Assembly (NCBI RefSeq): GCF_009882935.1 | Contig: NZ_WTVA01000003.1 | Location: 30,400-94,399, forward strand | Length of the DNA: 64,000 bases | Source: Sneathiella chungangensis | GTDB lineage: Bacteria > Pseudomonadota > Alphaproteobacteria > Sneathiellales > Sneathiellaceae | Direction: 5' to 3' | Part shown: positions 28,703-38,692 of the stretch, one piece after another | How the letters are laid out: each line of letters begins with the position of its first letter | Position numbering within the stretch: the stretch's first letter is position 1 | Position numbers and translations under genes: made by a program | Notes under the pieces: model-generated | The model's input: only the letters and a program-made list of their open reading frames with translations | Databases searched by the model: none | Told to the model about the DNA's origin: nothing

Positions 28703-29438
28703 GGTGGGCTCCAATCAGGAATTCAAGATTACCGTCGCTGCCGAGGATCGGGCTCTCGATCGTGCCGAGCGACGTCCAGCCGGGGCAGGCATTGATCCAG
28801 CTTTCCAGATCCACCGGCACGCGGCGGGCAAGCGCCTCATCGCGGACGATGCCGCCCTTGCCGACATTGCCCTTGCCGACTTCGAACTGTGGTTTGACGA
28901 GGGCGATCAGATGCGCGCCAGGGGCCGCGAGGGCGAGCGCCGCGGGCAGCGCCTTTGCAAGCGAGATAAAACTGACATCGGCGACGATGAGATCGAGCGG
29001 ATCGGGGATGTGATCGCGGGTGAGGTCGCGGGCGTTGGTTTTTTCAAGATTGATCACGCGGGCATCCTCTGCGATCAGCGGGTCAAGCTGGCCATGGCCG
29101 ACATCGACCGCATAGACGCGTTTTGCGCCTCTCTCCAGCAGGACCTGAGTGAAGCCACCGGTCGAAGCGCCAATATCGGCCGCGATCTTGCCCTCCGCGC
29201 CGATCCGGAAATGATCGAGGGCGGCGAGGAGTTTCTGAGCCCCGCGCCCGACCCAGTCCGTCTCCGGCTGATCGACGGTGATCTCCATCTCCGCCGTGAC
29301 CTTGCGGTTCGCCTTGGTCGTGACGCCGCCATCGACGTAAACCCGACCGTCCGCAATCAGGCTCTGCGCTTTTGCGCGGCTCTTCACAAGATCACGGGCG
29401 ACGAGCGCGAGATCAAGCCGATGCGGGGACTCTGTCAT
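28692..29438 (-). CDS. tlyA: TlyA family rRNA 2'-O-methyltransferase
   Basis: TlyA proteins methylate ribose 2'-O of cytidines in 16S and/or 23S rRNA. Some members have been called hemolysins. The N-terminal S4 domain (KSRAKAQSLIADGRVYVDG, about residues 18-37) and the FtsJ-like methyltransferase motif ADIGASTGGFTQVLLERGA (about 90-108) are clear. The catalytic K-D-K-E type residues lie in the usual places (LVKPQFEVGKGNVGKGG). At 248 aa it is normal. It starts 9 bases after dxs and overlaps the next gene. Confidence 0.9.
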   Translation of the reverse strand: MTESPHRLDLALVARDLVKSRAKAQSLIADGRVYVDGGVTTKANRKVTAEMEITVDQPETDWVGRGAQKLLAALDHFRIGAEGKIAADIGASTGGFTQVLLERGAKRVYAVDVGHGQLDPLIAEDARVINLEKTNARDLTRDHIPDPLDLIVADVSFISLAKALPAALALAAPGAHLIALVKPQFEVGKGNVGKGGIVRDEALARRVPVDLESWINACPGWTSLGTIESPILGSDGNLEFLIGAHHDR

Positions 29439-29447
29439 GTCAAATGC

Positions 29448-31373
29448 CTAGATGGCGGAGATATTCCGCTGTTTTGCCTTGCCGGAGTGGAGGGCGGTGA
29501 GGGCCGCCTCGACAATCTGTCCGTGATTGACCCCGGCCTCTTCATACATATCCTCAATTTTCTGCTGATCGATAAAGATATCTTTCATGCAGAGCGGCCG
29601 AACCTTCAGCCCTTCGTCCAGCAGGCCATTCATGGCGAGGAATTGCATCACATGGCTGCCGAAGCCGCCAACGGCGCCTTCCTCGACGGTAATCAGCACC
29701 TCATGGCGGGCCGCGAGATTTCTGATCATCTCTTCATCGAGGGGCTTGCAGAAGCGCGCGTCGGCAACGGTGGTGGAGATCCCCTTGGCCTCCAGTTCCT
29801 CCGCCGCGAGCAGGGCTTCCTTCAGGCGCGTGCCGAAGGACAGGATGGCAACCTTGTCGCCCTCCTTGATCATCCGGCCCTTGCCAATGTCGAGGATTTC
29901 GCCTTTTTCCGGCATCTCGATGCCGACGCCTTCGCCGCGCGGATAGCGAAAGGCGCAGGGCCCGTCGTTATAGGCGGCGGCGGTCGCCACCATATGCTTC
30001 AGCTCCGCCTCGTCCGCCGGGGCCATGACCATCATGTTGGGAAGCGTCGCCATATAGGTGATATCGAAGGAGCCCGCATGGGTCGCGCCGTCGGCACCGA
30101 CAAGCCCGGCCCGGTCCATGGCGAACCGCACTGGCAGATTCTGGATCGCGACGTCATGGACCACCTGGTCATAGGCGCGCTGCAGGAAGGTCGAGTAGAT
30201 CGCAACGAACGGCTTCAGCCCTTCCGTCGCCATGCCGGCGGCGAAAGTCACCGCATGCTGCTCGGCGATGCCGACATCGAAGGTGCGGTCCGGAAATTCC
30301 TTTTCGAACAGGTCGAGGCCGGTCCCGTCCGGCATGGCGGCGGTGATGGCGACGATCTTGTCGTCCGCCTTCGCCTGCTCGATCAGGCTTTGCGCGAAAA
30401 CCTTGGTATAGGTCGGGGCGTTCGGCGTCGCCTTCGCCTGGGCGCCGGTGATCACGTCGAACTTCGAAACACCGTGGTATTTGTCCGGCGCGGCCTCGGC
30501 GGGCGGATAGCCCTTGCCCTTTTGCGTGACGCAATGGATCAGGATCGGCCCGTATTTCGATTCCCGTGCGTTTTTGAGGACCGGGATCAGATGTTCCAGA
30601 TTATGCCCATCGATCGGCCCGACATAATAAAACCCCATCTCCTCGAACAGGGTGCCGCCGGTCATCATGCCGCGGGCGAATTCCTCGGCCCGGCGCGCCG
30701 TGCGTTCCAGCGGATCGGGGAGGAGGGAGGCCACCTGTTTCGCCAGCTCGCGCAGGCTCCGGTAGGGCTTGCCCGAGAGCAGGCGGGAGAGATAGGCGCT
30801 CATCGCGCCGACCGGCGGGGCGATGGACATGTCATTATCATTGAGGATGACGATCTGCCGCGCATCCATGGCGCCGGCATTGTTCATCGCCTCATAGGCC
30901 ATGCCGGCGCTCAGGGCCCCGTCGCCAATCACCGAGATCACATTGTTATGTCGTCCCTGCAAATCACGCCCGACCGCCATGCCGAGCCCAGCGGAAATCG
31001 AGGTTGAGGAATGGGCCGCGCCAAAGGGGTCATAATCGCTTTCGGCCCGCTTGGTAAAACCCGACAGGCCGCCCGGCTGACGCAGGGTGCGGATGCGGTC
31101 GCGCCGCCCGGTCAGGATCTTGTGCGGATAGCATTGATGGCCGACATCCCAGATCAGCCGGTCCGTCGGCGTGTTGAAGACATGATGAAGCGCGACCGTC
31201 AGCTCGACCACGCCAAGGCCCGCGCCGAGATGCCCGCCGGTCACCGAAACCGCGCTGATCATTTCCTGGCGGAGTTCGTCCGCCAGCTGCTTCAACTGCG
31301 GCAGCGTCAAATCCCGCATATCCCGTGGATATTTGACGGTGTCCAGCAACGGGGTTTCCGGTCTCTTGGTCAC
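29448..31373 (-). CDS. dxs: 1-deoxy-D-xylulose-5-phosphate synthase
   Basis: A thiamine-diphosphate enzyme condensing pyruvate and glyceraldehyde-3-phosphate, the first step of the MEP isoprenoid pathway. The sequence contains [18 protein letters not shown] (TPP motif, about residues 150-167), the catalytic Glu region in [13 protein letters not shown] (about 370), and the [15 protein letters not shown] motif near 415. Length 641 aa is standard. It lies directly after ispA in a leftward operon, so two isoprenoid steps are coexpressed. Confidence 0.96.
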   Translation of the reverse strand: MTKRPETPLLDTVKYPRDMRDLTLPQLKQLADELRQEMISAVSVTGGHLGAGLGVVELTVALHHVFNTPTDRLIWDVGHQCYPHKILTGRRDRIRTLRQPGGLSGFTKRAESDYDPFGAAHSSTSISAGLGMAVGRDLQGRHNNVISVIGDGALSAGMAYEAMNNAGAMDARQIVILNDNDMSIAPPVGAMSAYLSRLLSGKPYRSLRELAKQVASLLPDPLERTARRAEEFARGMMTGGTLFEEMGFYYVGPIDGHNLEHLIPVLKNARESKYGPILIHCVTQKGKGYPPAEAAPDKYHGVSKFDVITGAQAKATPNAPTYTKVFAQSLIEQAKADDKIVAITAAMPDGTGLDLFEKEFPDRTFDVGIAEQHAVTFAAGMATEGLKPFVAIYSTFLQRAYDQVVHDVAIQNLPVRFAMDRAGLVGADGATHAGSFDITYMATLPNMMVMAPADEAELKHMVATAAAYNDGPCAFRYPRGEGVGIEMPEKGEILDIGKGRMIKEGDKVAILSFGTRLKEALLAAEELEAKGISTTVADARFCKPLDEEMIRNLAARHEVLITVEEGAVGGFGSHVMQFLAMNGLLDEGLKVRPLCMKDIFIDQQKIEDMYEEAGVNHGQIVEAALTALHSGKAKQRNISAI

Positions 31374-31388
31374 TTTACTTACCCATCC

Positions 31389-32279
31389 TCAGTTGCGGCG
31401 CTCAATCGCGAAGCGCGCCGCATGTCTTAACAAGTCGGCCTTCGGCCCGAAAATCTCCAGATGCTTGATCGCCTGATCGACCAGCATGGCCGCGTGGATG
31501 CGCGCTTCCTCAAGCCCCATCAGCGATACGAATGTCGCCTTGCCCGCGGCCGCGTCCTTTCCGGTCGCCTTGCCCATTTCCTCAGGGCTGCCTTCGGCAT
31601 CCAGTATGTCATCTGCAATCTGAAAGGCCAGCCCTAAATCATGGGCGTAGGCCTTAAGCGCCTGCTGCTGTGGCGGCGATGCATGGCCAAGGATTGCCCC
31701 CGCCTCGCAGGCGAAGGTAATCAGCGCGCCCGTCTTCATTTGCTGCAGGCGGGTGATGGTCACGATGTCGATATCGTCATCGCCCGCATACATGTCCATG
31801 GTCTGGCCGCCGACCATGCCGCGCGCGCCGATCGCTTGGGCGAGACTGCCCGCAAGCTTGATGCGCACTTCGGCGGAAGAATGGGTCTTCGCGTTGGCGA
31901 TTATCTCGAAGGCGAGGGACTGCAGCGCATCCCCGGCAAGCACCGCCGTCGCCTCGTCGAATTTCCGATGCACCGTCGGCAGGCCGCGCCGCAGATCGTC
32001 ATCATCCATGCAGGGCAGGTCATCATGGATGAGAGAATAGCTATGGACCATCTCGATCGCCGAGGCGACCCGCGTCGAATGCAGGCGCGGAACCGAGAAA
32101 AGGTCGGCGGCCTGGATCACGAGAAGCGCCCGCAGGCGCTTGCCGCCCGACAGCACCGAATAGCGCATCGCTTCGTAAAGCTGTCTTTCCAGCCCCTCGT
32201 TGAGTGGCAGAAATTCGCGCAGTTCCCTGTCCATCAATTCCGCTGTCTGACGGAGGGCCTTACTGAAATCATCTTCCAT
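31389..32279 (-). CDS. ispA: Farnesyl diphosphate synthase (polyprenyl synthetase)
   Basis: Adds isopentenyl diphosphate to allylic diphosphates to make farnesyl diphosphate for quinone, carotenoid and undecaprenyl synthesis. The first Asp-rich motif reads DDLPCMDDDDLRRG (about residues 90-103) and the second DDILD (about 233). LSGGKRLRALL supplies the diphosphate-binding Lys and Arg. The 296-aa length and the position between xseB and dxs fit IspA rather than a long-chain synthase. Confidence 0.93.
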   Translation of the reverse strand: MEDDFSKALRQTAELMDRELREFLPLNEGLERQLYEAMRYSVLSGGKRLRALLVIQAADLFSVPRLHSTRVASAIEMVHSYSLIHDDLPCMDDDDLRRGLPTVHRKFDEATAVLAGDALQSLAFEIIANAKTHSSAEVRIKLAGSLAQAIGARGMVGGQTMDMYAGDDDIDIVTITRLQQMKTGALITFACEAGAILGHASPPQQQALKAYAHDLGLAFQIADDILDAEGSPEEMGKATGKDAAAGKATFVSLMGLEEARIHAAMLVDQAIKHLEIFGPKADLLRHAARFAIERRN

Positions 32280-32309
32280 GTAAATGTCTCAAATCCGCAC
32301 TGCGCATGA

Positions 32310-32567
32310 TTATTCGATGTCGGCCGGCTCGGTGGACAGGGCGCCATTCCGGCCGACAATCTTGTCGACCCGCTCCTGCGCGTTCCTCAGCTTGGCGTCG
32401 CAATGCTGTTTGAGATGCGATCCGCGGGTATAGATTTCGATCGACTGGTCGAGGTCGACCTGGCCGGAATCAAGCTTTTCGACAATCTGTTCCAATTCTT
32501 TCAGAGCCTCTTCGAAGCTCATCTTGGCGATATCGTCCGGGATTTTTTGGCTATTCGGATCAGACAT
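32310..32567 (-). CDS. xseB: Exodeoxyribonuclease VII small subunit
   Basis: An 85-aa helical protein with the XseB signature: SFEEALKELEQIVEKLDSGQVDLDQSIEIYTRG (about residues 17-50, contains the conserved ELE.IV..L..G). It pairs with XseA, which is not in the window, to degrade single-stranded DNA. The xseB-ispA-dxs order is widely conserved. AGGAG precedes the ATG. Confidence 0.93.
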   Translation of the reverse strand: MSDPNSQKIPDDIAKMSFEEALKELEQIVEKLDSGQVDLDQSIEIYTRGSHLKQHCDAKLRNAQERVDKIVGRNGALSTEPADIE

Positions 32568-32598
32568 GTTTACTCCTTTGCCATCTTATACCCTTCTC

Positions 32599-33525
32599 CT
32601 AGGCGCGGAGCAATGCTTTCACATGGGCATCGACGCCGTCTGCAAGGCCTTCAAGATCGTAGCCTCCCTCCAGCGCCGAGACGATGCGGCCTTTCGCATG
32701 GGTATCGGCGATTTGCACAAGTTTTCGCGTGATCCAGGCATAATCGCTGCCGGTCAGGCTGAGATTGGCCAGCGGGTCCTTGGCATGCGCGTCGAAGCCC
32801 GCCGATATCAGAAGAAGCTCCGGGCGGAAGGCCGAAAGCGCCGGCAGGATCACCTCGTCATAGGCTTCGCGGAATTCCTTCGGCCCGGCGCCGGCGGCAA
32901 GCGGGACATTGACGATATTGCCAACGCCTGTTTCCGTTACCTCCCCGGTGCCCGGATAGAAGGGCGCCTGATGGCTGGAGGCATAGAACATGCCGGGATC
33001 GGTCCAGAAAATCGCCTGGGTCCCGTTGCCGTGATGCACGTCAAAATCGACGACGGCGATCCGCTCAAGGCCATATTGTTTGCGCGCGTGATAGGCCCCG
33101 ATGGCGATATTGTTATACAGGCAAAAGCCCATGGCGCGGTCGGCCTCCGCATGATGGCCGGGCGGGCGGATGGCGCAGAAGGCATTCGCGGCGGGCTCCG
33201 TCATGACGACATCAACGGCGGCGACCACGGCGCCAACGGCGCGCAGCGCCGCCATCTGCGATCCCGGCGACATGGTGGTGTCCGGATCGAGATTGATGAT
33301 CCCGGCCGCGGGCGCACGGGCGGCGACGCCGTTGATATGGGCCTCCGTATGGGCAAGCGCCAGATGCTCGCGCGTGCCGAGCGGGGCCTCTTTACGGACC
33401 AGGTCGGGGAAATTATCCGCATCCAGCTGATGCAGAACCGCGCGGACCCGGTCGGCCCGTTCCGGATGCCCCGCACCCGTATCGTGAAAAAGGCAATCGC
33501 GATGACTGAAAAGATAGGTTGTCAT
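32599..33525 (-). CDS. Histone deacetylase family protein (class II-like)
   Basis: A zinc-dependent amidohydrolase of 308 aa, related to class II histone deacetylases and acetylpolyamine amidohydrolases. The motifs RPPGHHAE (catalytic His pair, about residues 128-135), DFDVHHGNGTQ (zinc Asp and His, about 165-175) and SAGFDAH with a further zinc Asp (about 252) are intact, so it should be active. The natural substrate in bacteria is not known from sequence: acetyl-lysine, acetylated polyamines or another amide. It is the first gene of the leftward operon containing xseB, ispA and dxs. Confidence 0.9.
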   Translation of the reverse strand: MTTYLFSHRDCLFHDTGAGHPERADRVRAVLHQLDADNFPDLVRKEAPLGTREHLALAHTEAHINGVAARAPAAGIINLDPDTTMSPGSQMAALRAVGAVVAAVDVVMTEPAANAFCAIRPPGHHAEADRAMGFCLYNNIAIGAYHARKQYGLERIAVVDFDVHHGNGTQAIFWTDPGMFYASSHQAPFYPGTGEVTETGVGNIVNVPLAAGAGPKEFREAYDEVILPALSAFRPELLLISAGFDAHAKDPLANLSLTGSDYAWITRKLVQIADTHAKGRIVSALEGGYDLEGLADGVDAHVKALLRA

Positions 33526-33583
33526 AGGCTGACGATCCCGGTTTTATCGTTTAATCAATTTTTAGTATGTGCAGACTTTTTTG

Positions 33584-33598
33584 TTGCTTTTCAAGCAA
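33584..33598. promoter_or_regulatory. Short dyad in the HDAC/RND divergent promoter region
   Basis: TTGCTT-TTC-AAGCAA is a perfect 6-bp dyad in the 121-base AT-rich gap between the two divergent operons. It could be a repressor operator or be chance in AT-rich DNA. No regulator gene is adjacent. Confidence 0.25.
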
Positions 33599-33646
33599 TT
33601 CACACACAATTCTGTTAGGATACGGGCGGAGCGAAATAATAACTGA

Positions 33647-34741
33647 ATGAACAAAACAGCACAATTCATCATCATTCTGGTGGTCGGGGCGCTGGGCTAT
33701 GGCGCCTGGCACTATCAGGACCGGCTTCCCTTTATCGGTGGCAATGGCGACGCGCCGGCTGCGGTCAAGCGCGACCGGCCGCCGCAAAGCGTCATAGTAT
33801 CTGCGGTTGTCAAAAGGCCGCTGCCGCGGACCATTACCGCCGTCGGCACGGCGCGGGCTAACGAATCCGTCAACATCACCTCGAAAGTGACGGGCAAGAT
33901 CAGCACGCTCGATTTCAACGAGGGGCAGAGGGTGAAGGTCGGCAAGCTGCTGGTTCAGCTCGACGATACGGAGCTGCGCGCCAACCTGACCGAATCGGAG
34001 GCGGCGCGCGACAACGCCCAGAAGCTCTATGACCGGGCGATCAAGCTCTATGAGACGCGCAACGTCCCGAAGGCGCAGGTTGATTTGCTGCTCTCCGAAT
34101 TGCAGGCAGCGGAGGCGGCCGTGTCCGCCGATAAAGCACGGATCAGCGATTACCGGATCGTTGCGCCGTTTTCGGGCGTGCTGGGATTTCGGGAGGTGAG
34201 CGTCGGCTCGCTCGTCCAGCCGGGCGTTGTCATCACGACGCTTGACGATATGGATACGATCCGGGTCGATTTCGATTTGCCCGAAGCCTTTATCGCCGAT
34301 GTCGGGTCGGGGCAGAAATTCTCCGCGAAGAATATCGCCTATCCGGACCGGATATTCGAGGGCGTGGTCGATACGGTTGCTACCCGGGTCAATGAAACGA
34401 CCCGCGCCGTCCGGGTGCGCGGATCGGTTCCGAACGGGGAAGGGCTGCTGAAGCCGGGAATGTTCCTATCCGTCGAACTGGAGGTCAGCGTCGATGAAGA
34501 TGCGCTGCTGGTCGCCGAGGAAGCGGTGGTCCTGACGATTTCCGGGCCGCTCGTCTACGCCGTCCGGGAGGGCAAGGCCGTGCGTACGCCGATCAAGATT
34601 GGCCGCCGGATCAGGGGCTTCGCCGAAGTTATTGAGGGACTGGACGAAGGCGATCAAGTGATCATCGAAGGGCTCCAGAAAGTCAAGGACGGTGCGCCGG
34701 TTGACGCGACCTCTGCGGTCAAAACCTCCGAGGCCTCCTGA
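33647..34741 (+). CDS. RND efflux periplasmic adaptor (membrane fusion protein)
   Basis: A 364-aa adaptor linking an inner-membrane RND pump to an outer-membrane channel. An N-terminal membrane anchor (about residues 5-22) without a lipobox Cys precedes a barrel-sandwich/lipoyl domain (ITSKVTGKISTLDFNEGQRVKVGKLLVQLDD), a short alpha-hairpin (about 115-165), the second lipoyl half (YRIVAPFSGVLGFREVSVGSLVQPG) and beta-barrel parts. It overlaps the pump gene by 1 base (TGATG), so translation is coupled. Confidence 0.92.
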   Translation: MNKTAQFIIILVVGALGYGAWHYQDRLPFIGGNGDAPAAVKRDRPPQSVIVSAVVKRPLPRTITAVGTARANESVNITSKVTGKISTLDFNEGQRVKVGKLLVQLDDTELRANLTESEAARDNAQKLYDRAIKLYETRNVPKAQVDLLLSELQAAEAAVSADKARISDYRIVAPFSGVLGFREVSVGSLVQPGVVITTLDDMDTIRVDFDLPEAFIADVGSGQKFSAKNIAYPDRIFEGVVDTVATRVNETTRAVRVRGSVPNGEGLLKPGMFLSVELEVSVDEDALLVAEEAVVLTISGPLVYAVREGKAVRTPIKIGRRIRGFAEVIEGLDEGDQVIIEGLQKVKDGAPVDATSAVKTSEAS

Positions 34742-37700
34742 TGCGGCTTCCTGACATTGCCATCAAGCGCCCCGTTCTCGCCATCGTCTTTTCGGCGGTT
34801 CTGGTGCTGTTCGGTCTGTTCTCCTATCAGACGCTGAGCGTGCGGGAATATCCCGATATCGACAGCCCGAATGTGTCGATCCAGACGGGCTATCGCGGCG
34901 CCTCGGCGGAGATTATCGAAAGCCAGATCACCCAGGTGATCGAGGATGCCGTTGCCGGTATCAGCGGGGTGGAGCGGATTTCCTCGAGCAGCCGGGAGGA
35001 ATATTCGACGGTCAATGTCGAGTTCAGCCTCAGCCGCGATATTGAATCGGCGACCAACGACGTGCGCTCGCGTATCTCGCGCATCGTCAACCAGCTTCCC
35101 GTCGAGGCGGATACGCCGCAAATATCGAAGACCGAGAGCGACGCCCGGCCGATCCTCTGGCTGTCGCTCACCAGTAACCGGCTGAGCCAGCTGGAATTGA
35201 CCGACTACGCCGAACGCAATCTCGTCGATCCGCTTTCAACGGTGGACGGGGTCGCACAGATCCGTATTGGCGGCGCCCGGCGCTATGCCATGCGAATCTG
35301 GCTCAATACCTCCGCCATGGCGGCGCGCGGTGTTACCATCAGCGATGTCGAATATGCGATCCGCGAGCAGAATGTGCAGATACCGTCGGGACGGATCGAA
35401 TCCAACATGCGCGAATTCAGCATCAAGACGCAGTCGGATTTGAAGACGCCGGAGGAATTCCGCCGGATCATTATCTATGACGACGTCAACGGGCGAGTCC
35501 GTCTTGGCGATGTCGCGGACGTCGAAATCGCGGCGGAAAATGACCGGACGAACCTCCGGGTGAACGGGCGGGCCGCCATCGGTCTCGGCGTTGTCCGCCA
35601 GTCGGGCGCGAACGTGCTGGAGGTGGCCAACGGCGTCAAGGCAATCGTTGAGCGGCTCGAGCGCAATCTTCCCTCCGGCCTCAATATCCAGGTTTCCTAC
35701 GACCAGTCGGTCTTCATCAGCCAGTCGATCAAGGAGGTGTTTATCGCCCTCGGTATCGCCATGGTACTGGTCATTCTGGTGATCTTCTTCTTCCTGCGCT
35801 CCATCGCCGCGACCTTCATTCCCGCCGTTGCCATCCCTGTCTCGATCATTGCGACCCTGACGGTGCTGGCGGCGCTCGATTATTCGGTGAATGTGCTGAC
35901 CCTGCTGGCGCTGGTGCTGGCCATCGGGCTGGTGGTGGATGACGCCATCGTCGTGCTCGAGAATATCCACCGCCGGATCGAGGAGGGGGAACCACCGCTT
36001 CTCGCCGCCAGCCGCGGATCGAAACAGGTCGCATTTGCGGTCGTGGCGACAACCATCGTGCTGATCGCGGTGTTCATCCCGATTTCCTTCCTGGACGGGA
36101 CAACCGGTCGGCTGTTCCGCGAATTCGGCGTCGCCGTTGCCGCGGCGGTGATGTTCTCCAGCTTCGTTGCGCTCACGCTGACGCCGATGCTCTGTTCGAA
36201 ACTGCTGGTCGAGGCGAACAAGGAGGGCTGGTTCTACAAATCGACGGAGCGGATTTTTACCGGGCTTGCCGTCGGTTACGGCAAGGCCCTCAAATGGACG
36301 CTCAAGATTCCGCTGATCGTGGTTGCGGTGGCAGTCGGATTGTCGGCCATTGCCTATAATCTCTATGATGCCATCCCGAAGGAATTCGCGCCGACGGAGG
36401 ATCGCGGCATTTTCTTCATCCCGGTCAAGGCGCCCGAAGGGGCGACGATGGACTACACCCGGGCCAATGTCGACAAGATCGAGGCCGTCCTCAAGCCGCT
36501 TGAGGAAAGCGGGGAGGCCTCCCGCATCTTCGCCTTTCTCGGCACCTTCCGCCAACCCGGCCCGGTGAACGAGGCCTTCATGTTCACGCGGCTTGTCCCC
36601 TGGGAGGAGCGGGAGCGGTCGCAGCAGGAAATCGTCAACAGCATTTTTCCAAAGTTGCTGTCGATCCCCGGCGTGCGGGCGTTCGCCATCAATCCGGCCA
36701 GCCTCGGTCAGCGCGGCTTCTCGGCGCCGGTGCAGATCAATATTGGTGGTCCGTCCTATGATGTGATCAATGAATGGGTCGACCGGGTTATCGAGCGGGC
36801 GCGGGAAAATCCGAAACTTCTCAATCTCGACAAGGATTTCGAGGAGACGCAGCCGCAGATCCATGTCGAAATCGACCGGGCGCGGGCGTCCAATCTGGGC
36901 GTGACCATCGAGACCATCGGCCGGACGCTGGAAACCCTGATGGGCGCGCGCAATGTCACCACCTACGATCAGGGCGGCAAGCAGTATGAGGTCATCGTCC
37001 AGGCGCGCAAGGAGGACCGCAGCAGCCGCGACGACCTCTCGAACGTCTATGTGCGGTCCGACGAATCCTGGCAGATCATTCCGCTTTCCGGCTTCGTGAC
37101 TTTGAGCGAACAGGCGGGACCGGGCGAGCTCAAGCGCGTCGACCGGCTCCGTACGGTGCAGATCAGCGCGTCCCTCGGCCCGGATTACACGCTGGAAGAG
37201 GCCATCAGCTATCTTGAGGATATCATCAAGGAGGAAGCGGGCGAGGAGGCATCGATCTCCTACGACGGGCTGAGCCGGTCCTTCAAGGATTCGAACCAGG
37301 CGCTGATCTTCACCTTCGTCACTGCGCTGCTGGTGGTGTTCCTTGCGCTTGCCGCGCAGTTCGAGAGCTTTATCCATCCGTTCATCATCATGACGACGGT
37401 TCCGCTCGCCATCACGGGGGCGCTCGGCTCGATCCTGCTGACCGGGCTCACCCTCAATATCTACAGCCAGATCGGGATGATCATGCTGATCGGGCTGACG
37501 GCGAAAAACGCCATTCTGATCGTTGAGTTTGCCAATCAGCTCCGCGACGAGGGTGCTGATATCCTGACCGCCATACAGGAAGCGGCGATCATCCGTCTGC
37601 GCCCGATCCTGATGACGACGATTTCAACCGCGCTTGGCGCGGTGCCGCTTGCCATCGCGACCGGGGCGGGCGCCGAAAGCCGGGAGGCCATCGGCATCGT

Positions 37701-37851
37701 GATTATCGGCGGGATGATGTTCTCGACGATCCTCTCGCTGTTCGTCGTGCCGGTCGTCTATCTTCTGCTCGCCCGGTTCAGCAAACCTTCCGGTTACCTT
37801 GCCGCGCAGCTCAACGAACTCGAAGCCGCCCATTCGGCGGTCCGCGAATAA
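34741..37851 (+). CDS. RND efflux transporter permease, HAE1/AcrB-like
   Basis: A 1036-aa proton-driven pump of the resistance-nodulation-division family, with 12 expected membrane segments and two large periplasmic loops. The TM4 proton relay pair is in GLVVDDAIVVLENIHRR (about residues 398-414), and the TM10 Lys is in GLTAKNAILIVEFANQ (about 920). It is nearest to the hydrophobe/amphiphile pumps, so drugs, bile-like or lipid compounds are plausible substrates. No outer-membrane factor gene lies in the window, so a remote TolC-type channel is presumably used. Confidence 0.94.
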   Translation: MRLPDIAIKRPVLAIVFSAVLVLFGLFSYQTLSVREYPDIDSPNVSIQTGYRGASAEIIESQITQVIEDAVAGISGVERISSSSREEYSTVNVEFSLSRDIESATNDVRSRISRIVNQLPVEADTPQISKTESDARPILWLSLTSNRLSQLELTDYAERNLVDPLSTVDGVAQIRIGGARRYAMRIWLNTSAMAARGVTISDVEYAIREQNVQIPSGRIESNMREFSIKTQSDLKTPEEFRRIIIYDDVNGRVRLGDVADVEIAAENDRTNLRVNGRAAIGLGVVRQSGANVLEVANGVKAIVERLERNLPSGLNIQVSYDQSVFISQSIKEVFIALGIAMVLVILVIFFFLRSIAATFIPAVAIPVSIIATLTVLAALDYSVNVLTLLALVLAIGLVVDDAIVVLENIHRRIEEGEPPLLAASRGSKQVAFAVVATTIVLIAVFIPISFLDGTTGRLFREFGVAVAAAVMFSSFVALTLTPMLCSKLLVEANKEGWFYKSTERIFTGLAVGYGKALKWTLKIPLIVVAVAVGLSAIAYNLYDAIPKEFAPTEDRGIFFIPVKAPEGATMDYTRANVDKIEAVLKPLEESGEASRIFAFLGTFRQPGPVNEAFMFTRLVPWEERERSQQEIVNSIFPKLLSIPGVRAFAINPASLGQRGFSAPVQINIGGPSYDVINEWVDRVIERARENPKLLNLDKDFEETQPQIHVEIDRARASNLGVTIETIGRTLETLMGARNVTTYDQGGKQYEVIVQARKEDRSSRDDLSNVYVRSDESWQIIPLSGFVTLSEQAGPGELKRVDRLRTVQISASLGPDYTLEEAISYLEDIIKEEAGEEASISYDGLSRSFKDSNQALIFTFVTALLVVFLALAAQFESFIHPFIIMTTVPLAITGALGSILLTGLTLNIYSQIGMIMLIGLTAKNAILIVEFANQLRDEGADILTAIQEAAIIRLRPILMTTISTALGAVPLAIATGAGAESREAIGIVIIGGMMFSTILSLFVVPVVYLLLARFSKPSGYLAAQLNELEAAHSAVRE

Positions 37852-37872
37852 TTCGGACGGCGGACGGCAGCG

Positions 37873-38526
37873 CTAGAGGGTTTTGCCGATCCAGCGGACG
37901 CGGCCAATGATGATCAGCTGATCGAGGTCGGCATCGCGGATCTGGTGCGGCGGGTAGAATTCCTTGTTATCGCTGACGATATCGATGCCGCCGAAAAACT
38001 TCTGCAGCCGCTTGATATAGGCGCAATCCTCGAAGACGAAGGCCATGATAGAGCCGGACACGTCCTGATCCATCTGGTCGACCATGACCAGGCTGCCATC
38101 GCTGATCGTCGGCTCCATGCTGTCGCCGCTCACTTCCAGAACCGCCAGCCCGTCGGCCGTGCCGCGGCCAAGCTTCTGCTGCAGGTAGGGCCGCGAGAAG
38201 GGCACATAGCCACGGATTTGCAGGCGGTCGTTGAGCGCCCCGTGCCCGGCGGCCAGCCGCGCCTCGATATGCGGAATATTGACGAGCGTGCCGCTGTCGT
38301 CGCCGCCTTCGATCATCGCGCCTTCGCCGGAGAGCAGCCAGTCGATGCTGACGCCTAACATATTAAGCCTTTGCAGGATACGCCCGCCCGGGAGGTTGTT
38401 GCCCGCCTCATATCCCTGCCAGGCCTGATAACTGCAGCCGAGCCTTTCGGAGATCGCCTTTTGCGACAGCCCCAGATATTCCCGCGTTTCCCTGATTCGC
38501 CTGTAAATGCTGTTGTCGCCCGTCAT
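37873..38526 (-). CDS. XRE-type transcriptional repressor with S24 (LexA/CI-like) peptidase domain
   Basis: A 217-aa regulator. The N-terminal helix-turn-helix is of Cro/CI type (LGLSQKAISERLGCSYQAWQGYEAG, about residues 18-42). The C-terminal S24 domain has the catalytic Ser in SGDSMEPT (about 135) and the Lys in AYIKRL (about 172). An Ala-Gly bond in RLAAGHGAL (about 91-99) is a possible self-cleavage site, as in phage repressors. It stands alone and divergent from a 67-aa gene whose upstream region has a LexA-type box. No phage genes are near, so it may be a domesticated repressor. Confidence 0.85.
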   Translation of the reverse strand: MTGDNSIYRRIRETREYLGLSQKAISERLGCSYQAWQGYEAGNNLPGGRILQRLNMLGVSIDWLLSGEGAMIEGGDDSGTLVNIPHIEARLAAGHGALNDRLQIRGYVPFSRPYLQQKLGRGTADGLAVLEVSGDSMEPTISDGSLVMVDQMDQDVSGSIMAFVFEDCAYIKRLQKFFGGIDIVSDNKEFYPPHQIRDADLDQLIIIGRVRWIGKTL

Positions 38527-38661
38527 TCGCCCTGCATCGTCCGATCGATAGGTTGGGTCGGAGCATAGCCCATATATTCCAATGTCGTAACTAAAAATAT
38601 AGTCATGAACACTGATTTAATATTTAAATGCCTAAAAAAATATATATACTGGCCGAAAATG

Positions 38662-38676
38662 GAACATAATAGGAAC
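38662..38676. promoter_or_regulatory. LexA-type SOS box (GTTC-N7-GTTC)
   Basis: The plus strand reads GAAC (38662-38665), seven bases, GAAC (38673-38676). On the minus strand this is GTTC-N7-GTTC, the known LexA operator of alphaproteobacteria. It lies 17 bases before the start of the 67-aa gene, within AT-rich DNA suitable for a promoter. Confidence 0.55.
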
Positions 38677-38692
38677 ATATGAGGGCGAGACA

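Noticed and set aside
28683..31007. A 774-aa open frame antisense to tlyA and dxs
   Set aside because: Mirror image of two clear genes, with no motif and an atypical composition.
35236..37377. A 713-aa open frame antisense to the RND pump gene
   Set aside because: It lies fully opposite a well-supported transporter gene and arises from GC-rich codon bias. Its sequence is rich in Arg, His and Asp and has no recognisable domain.
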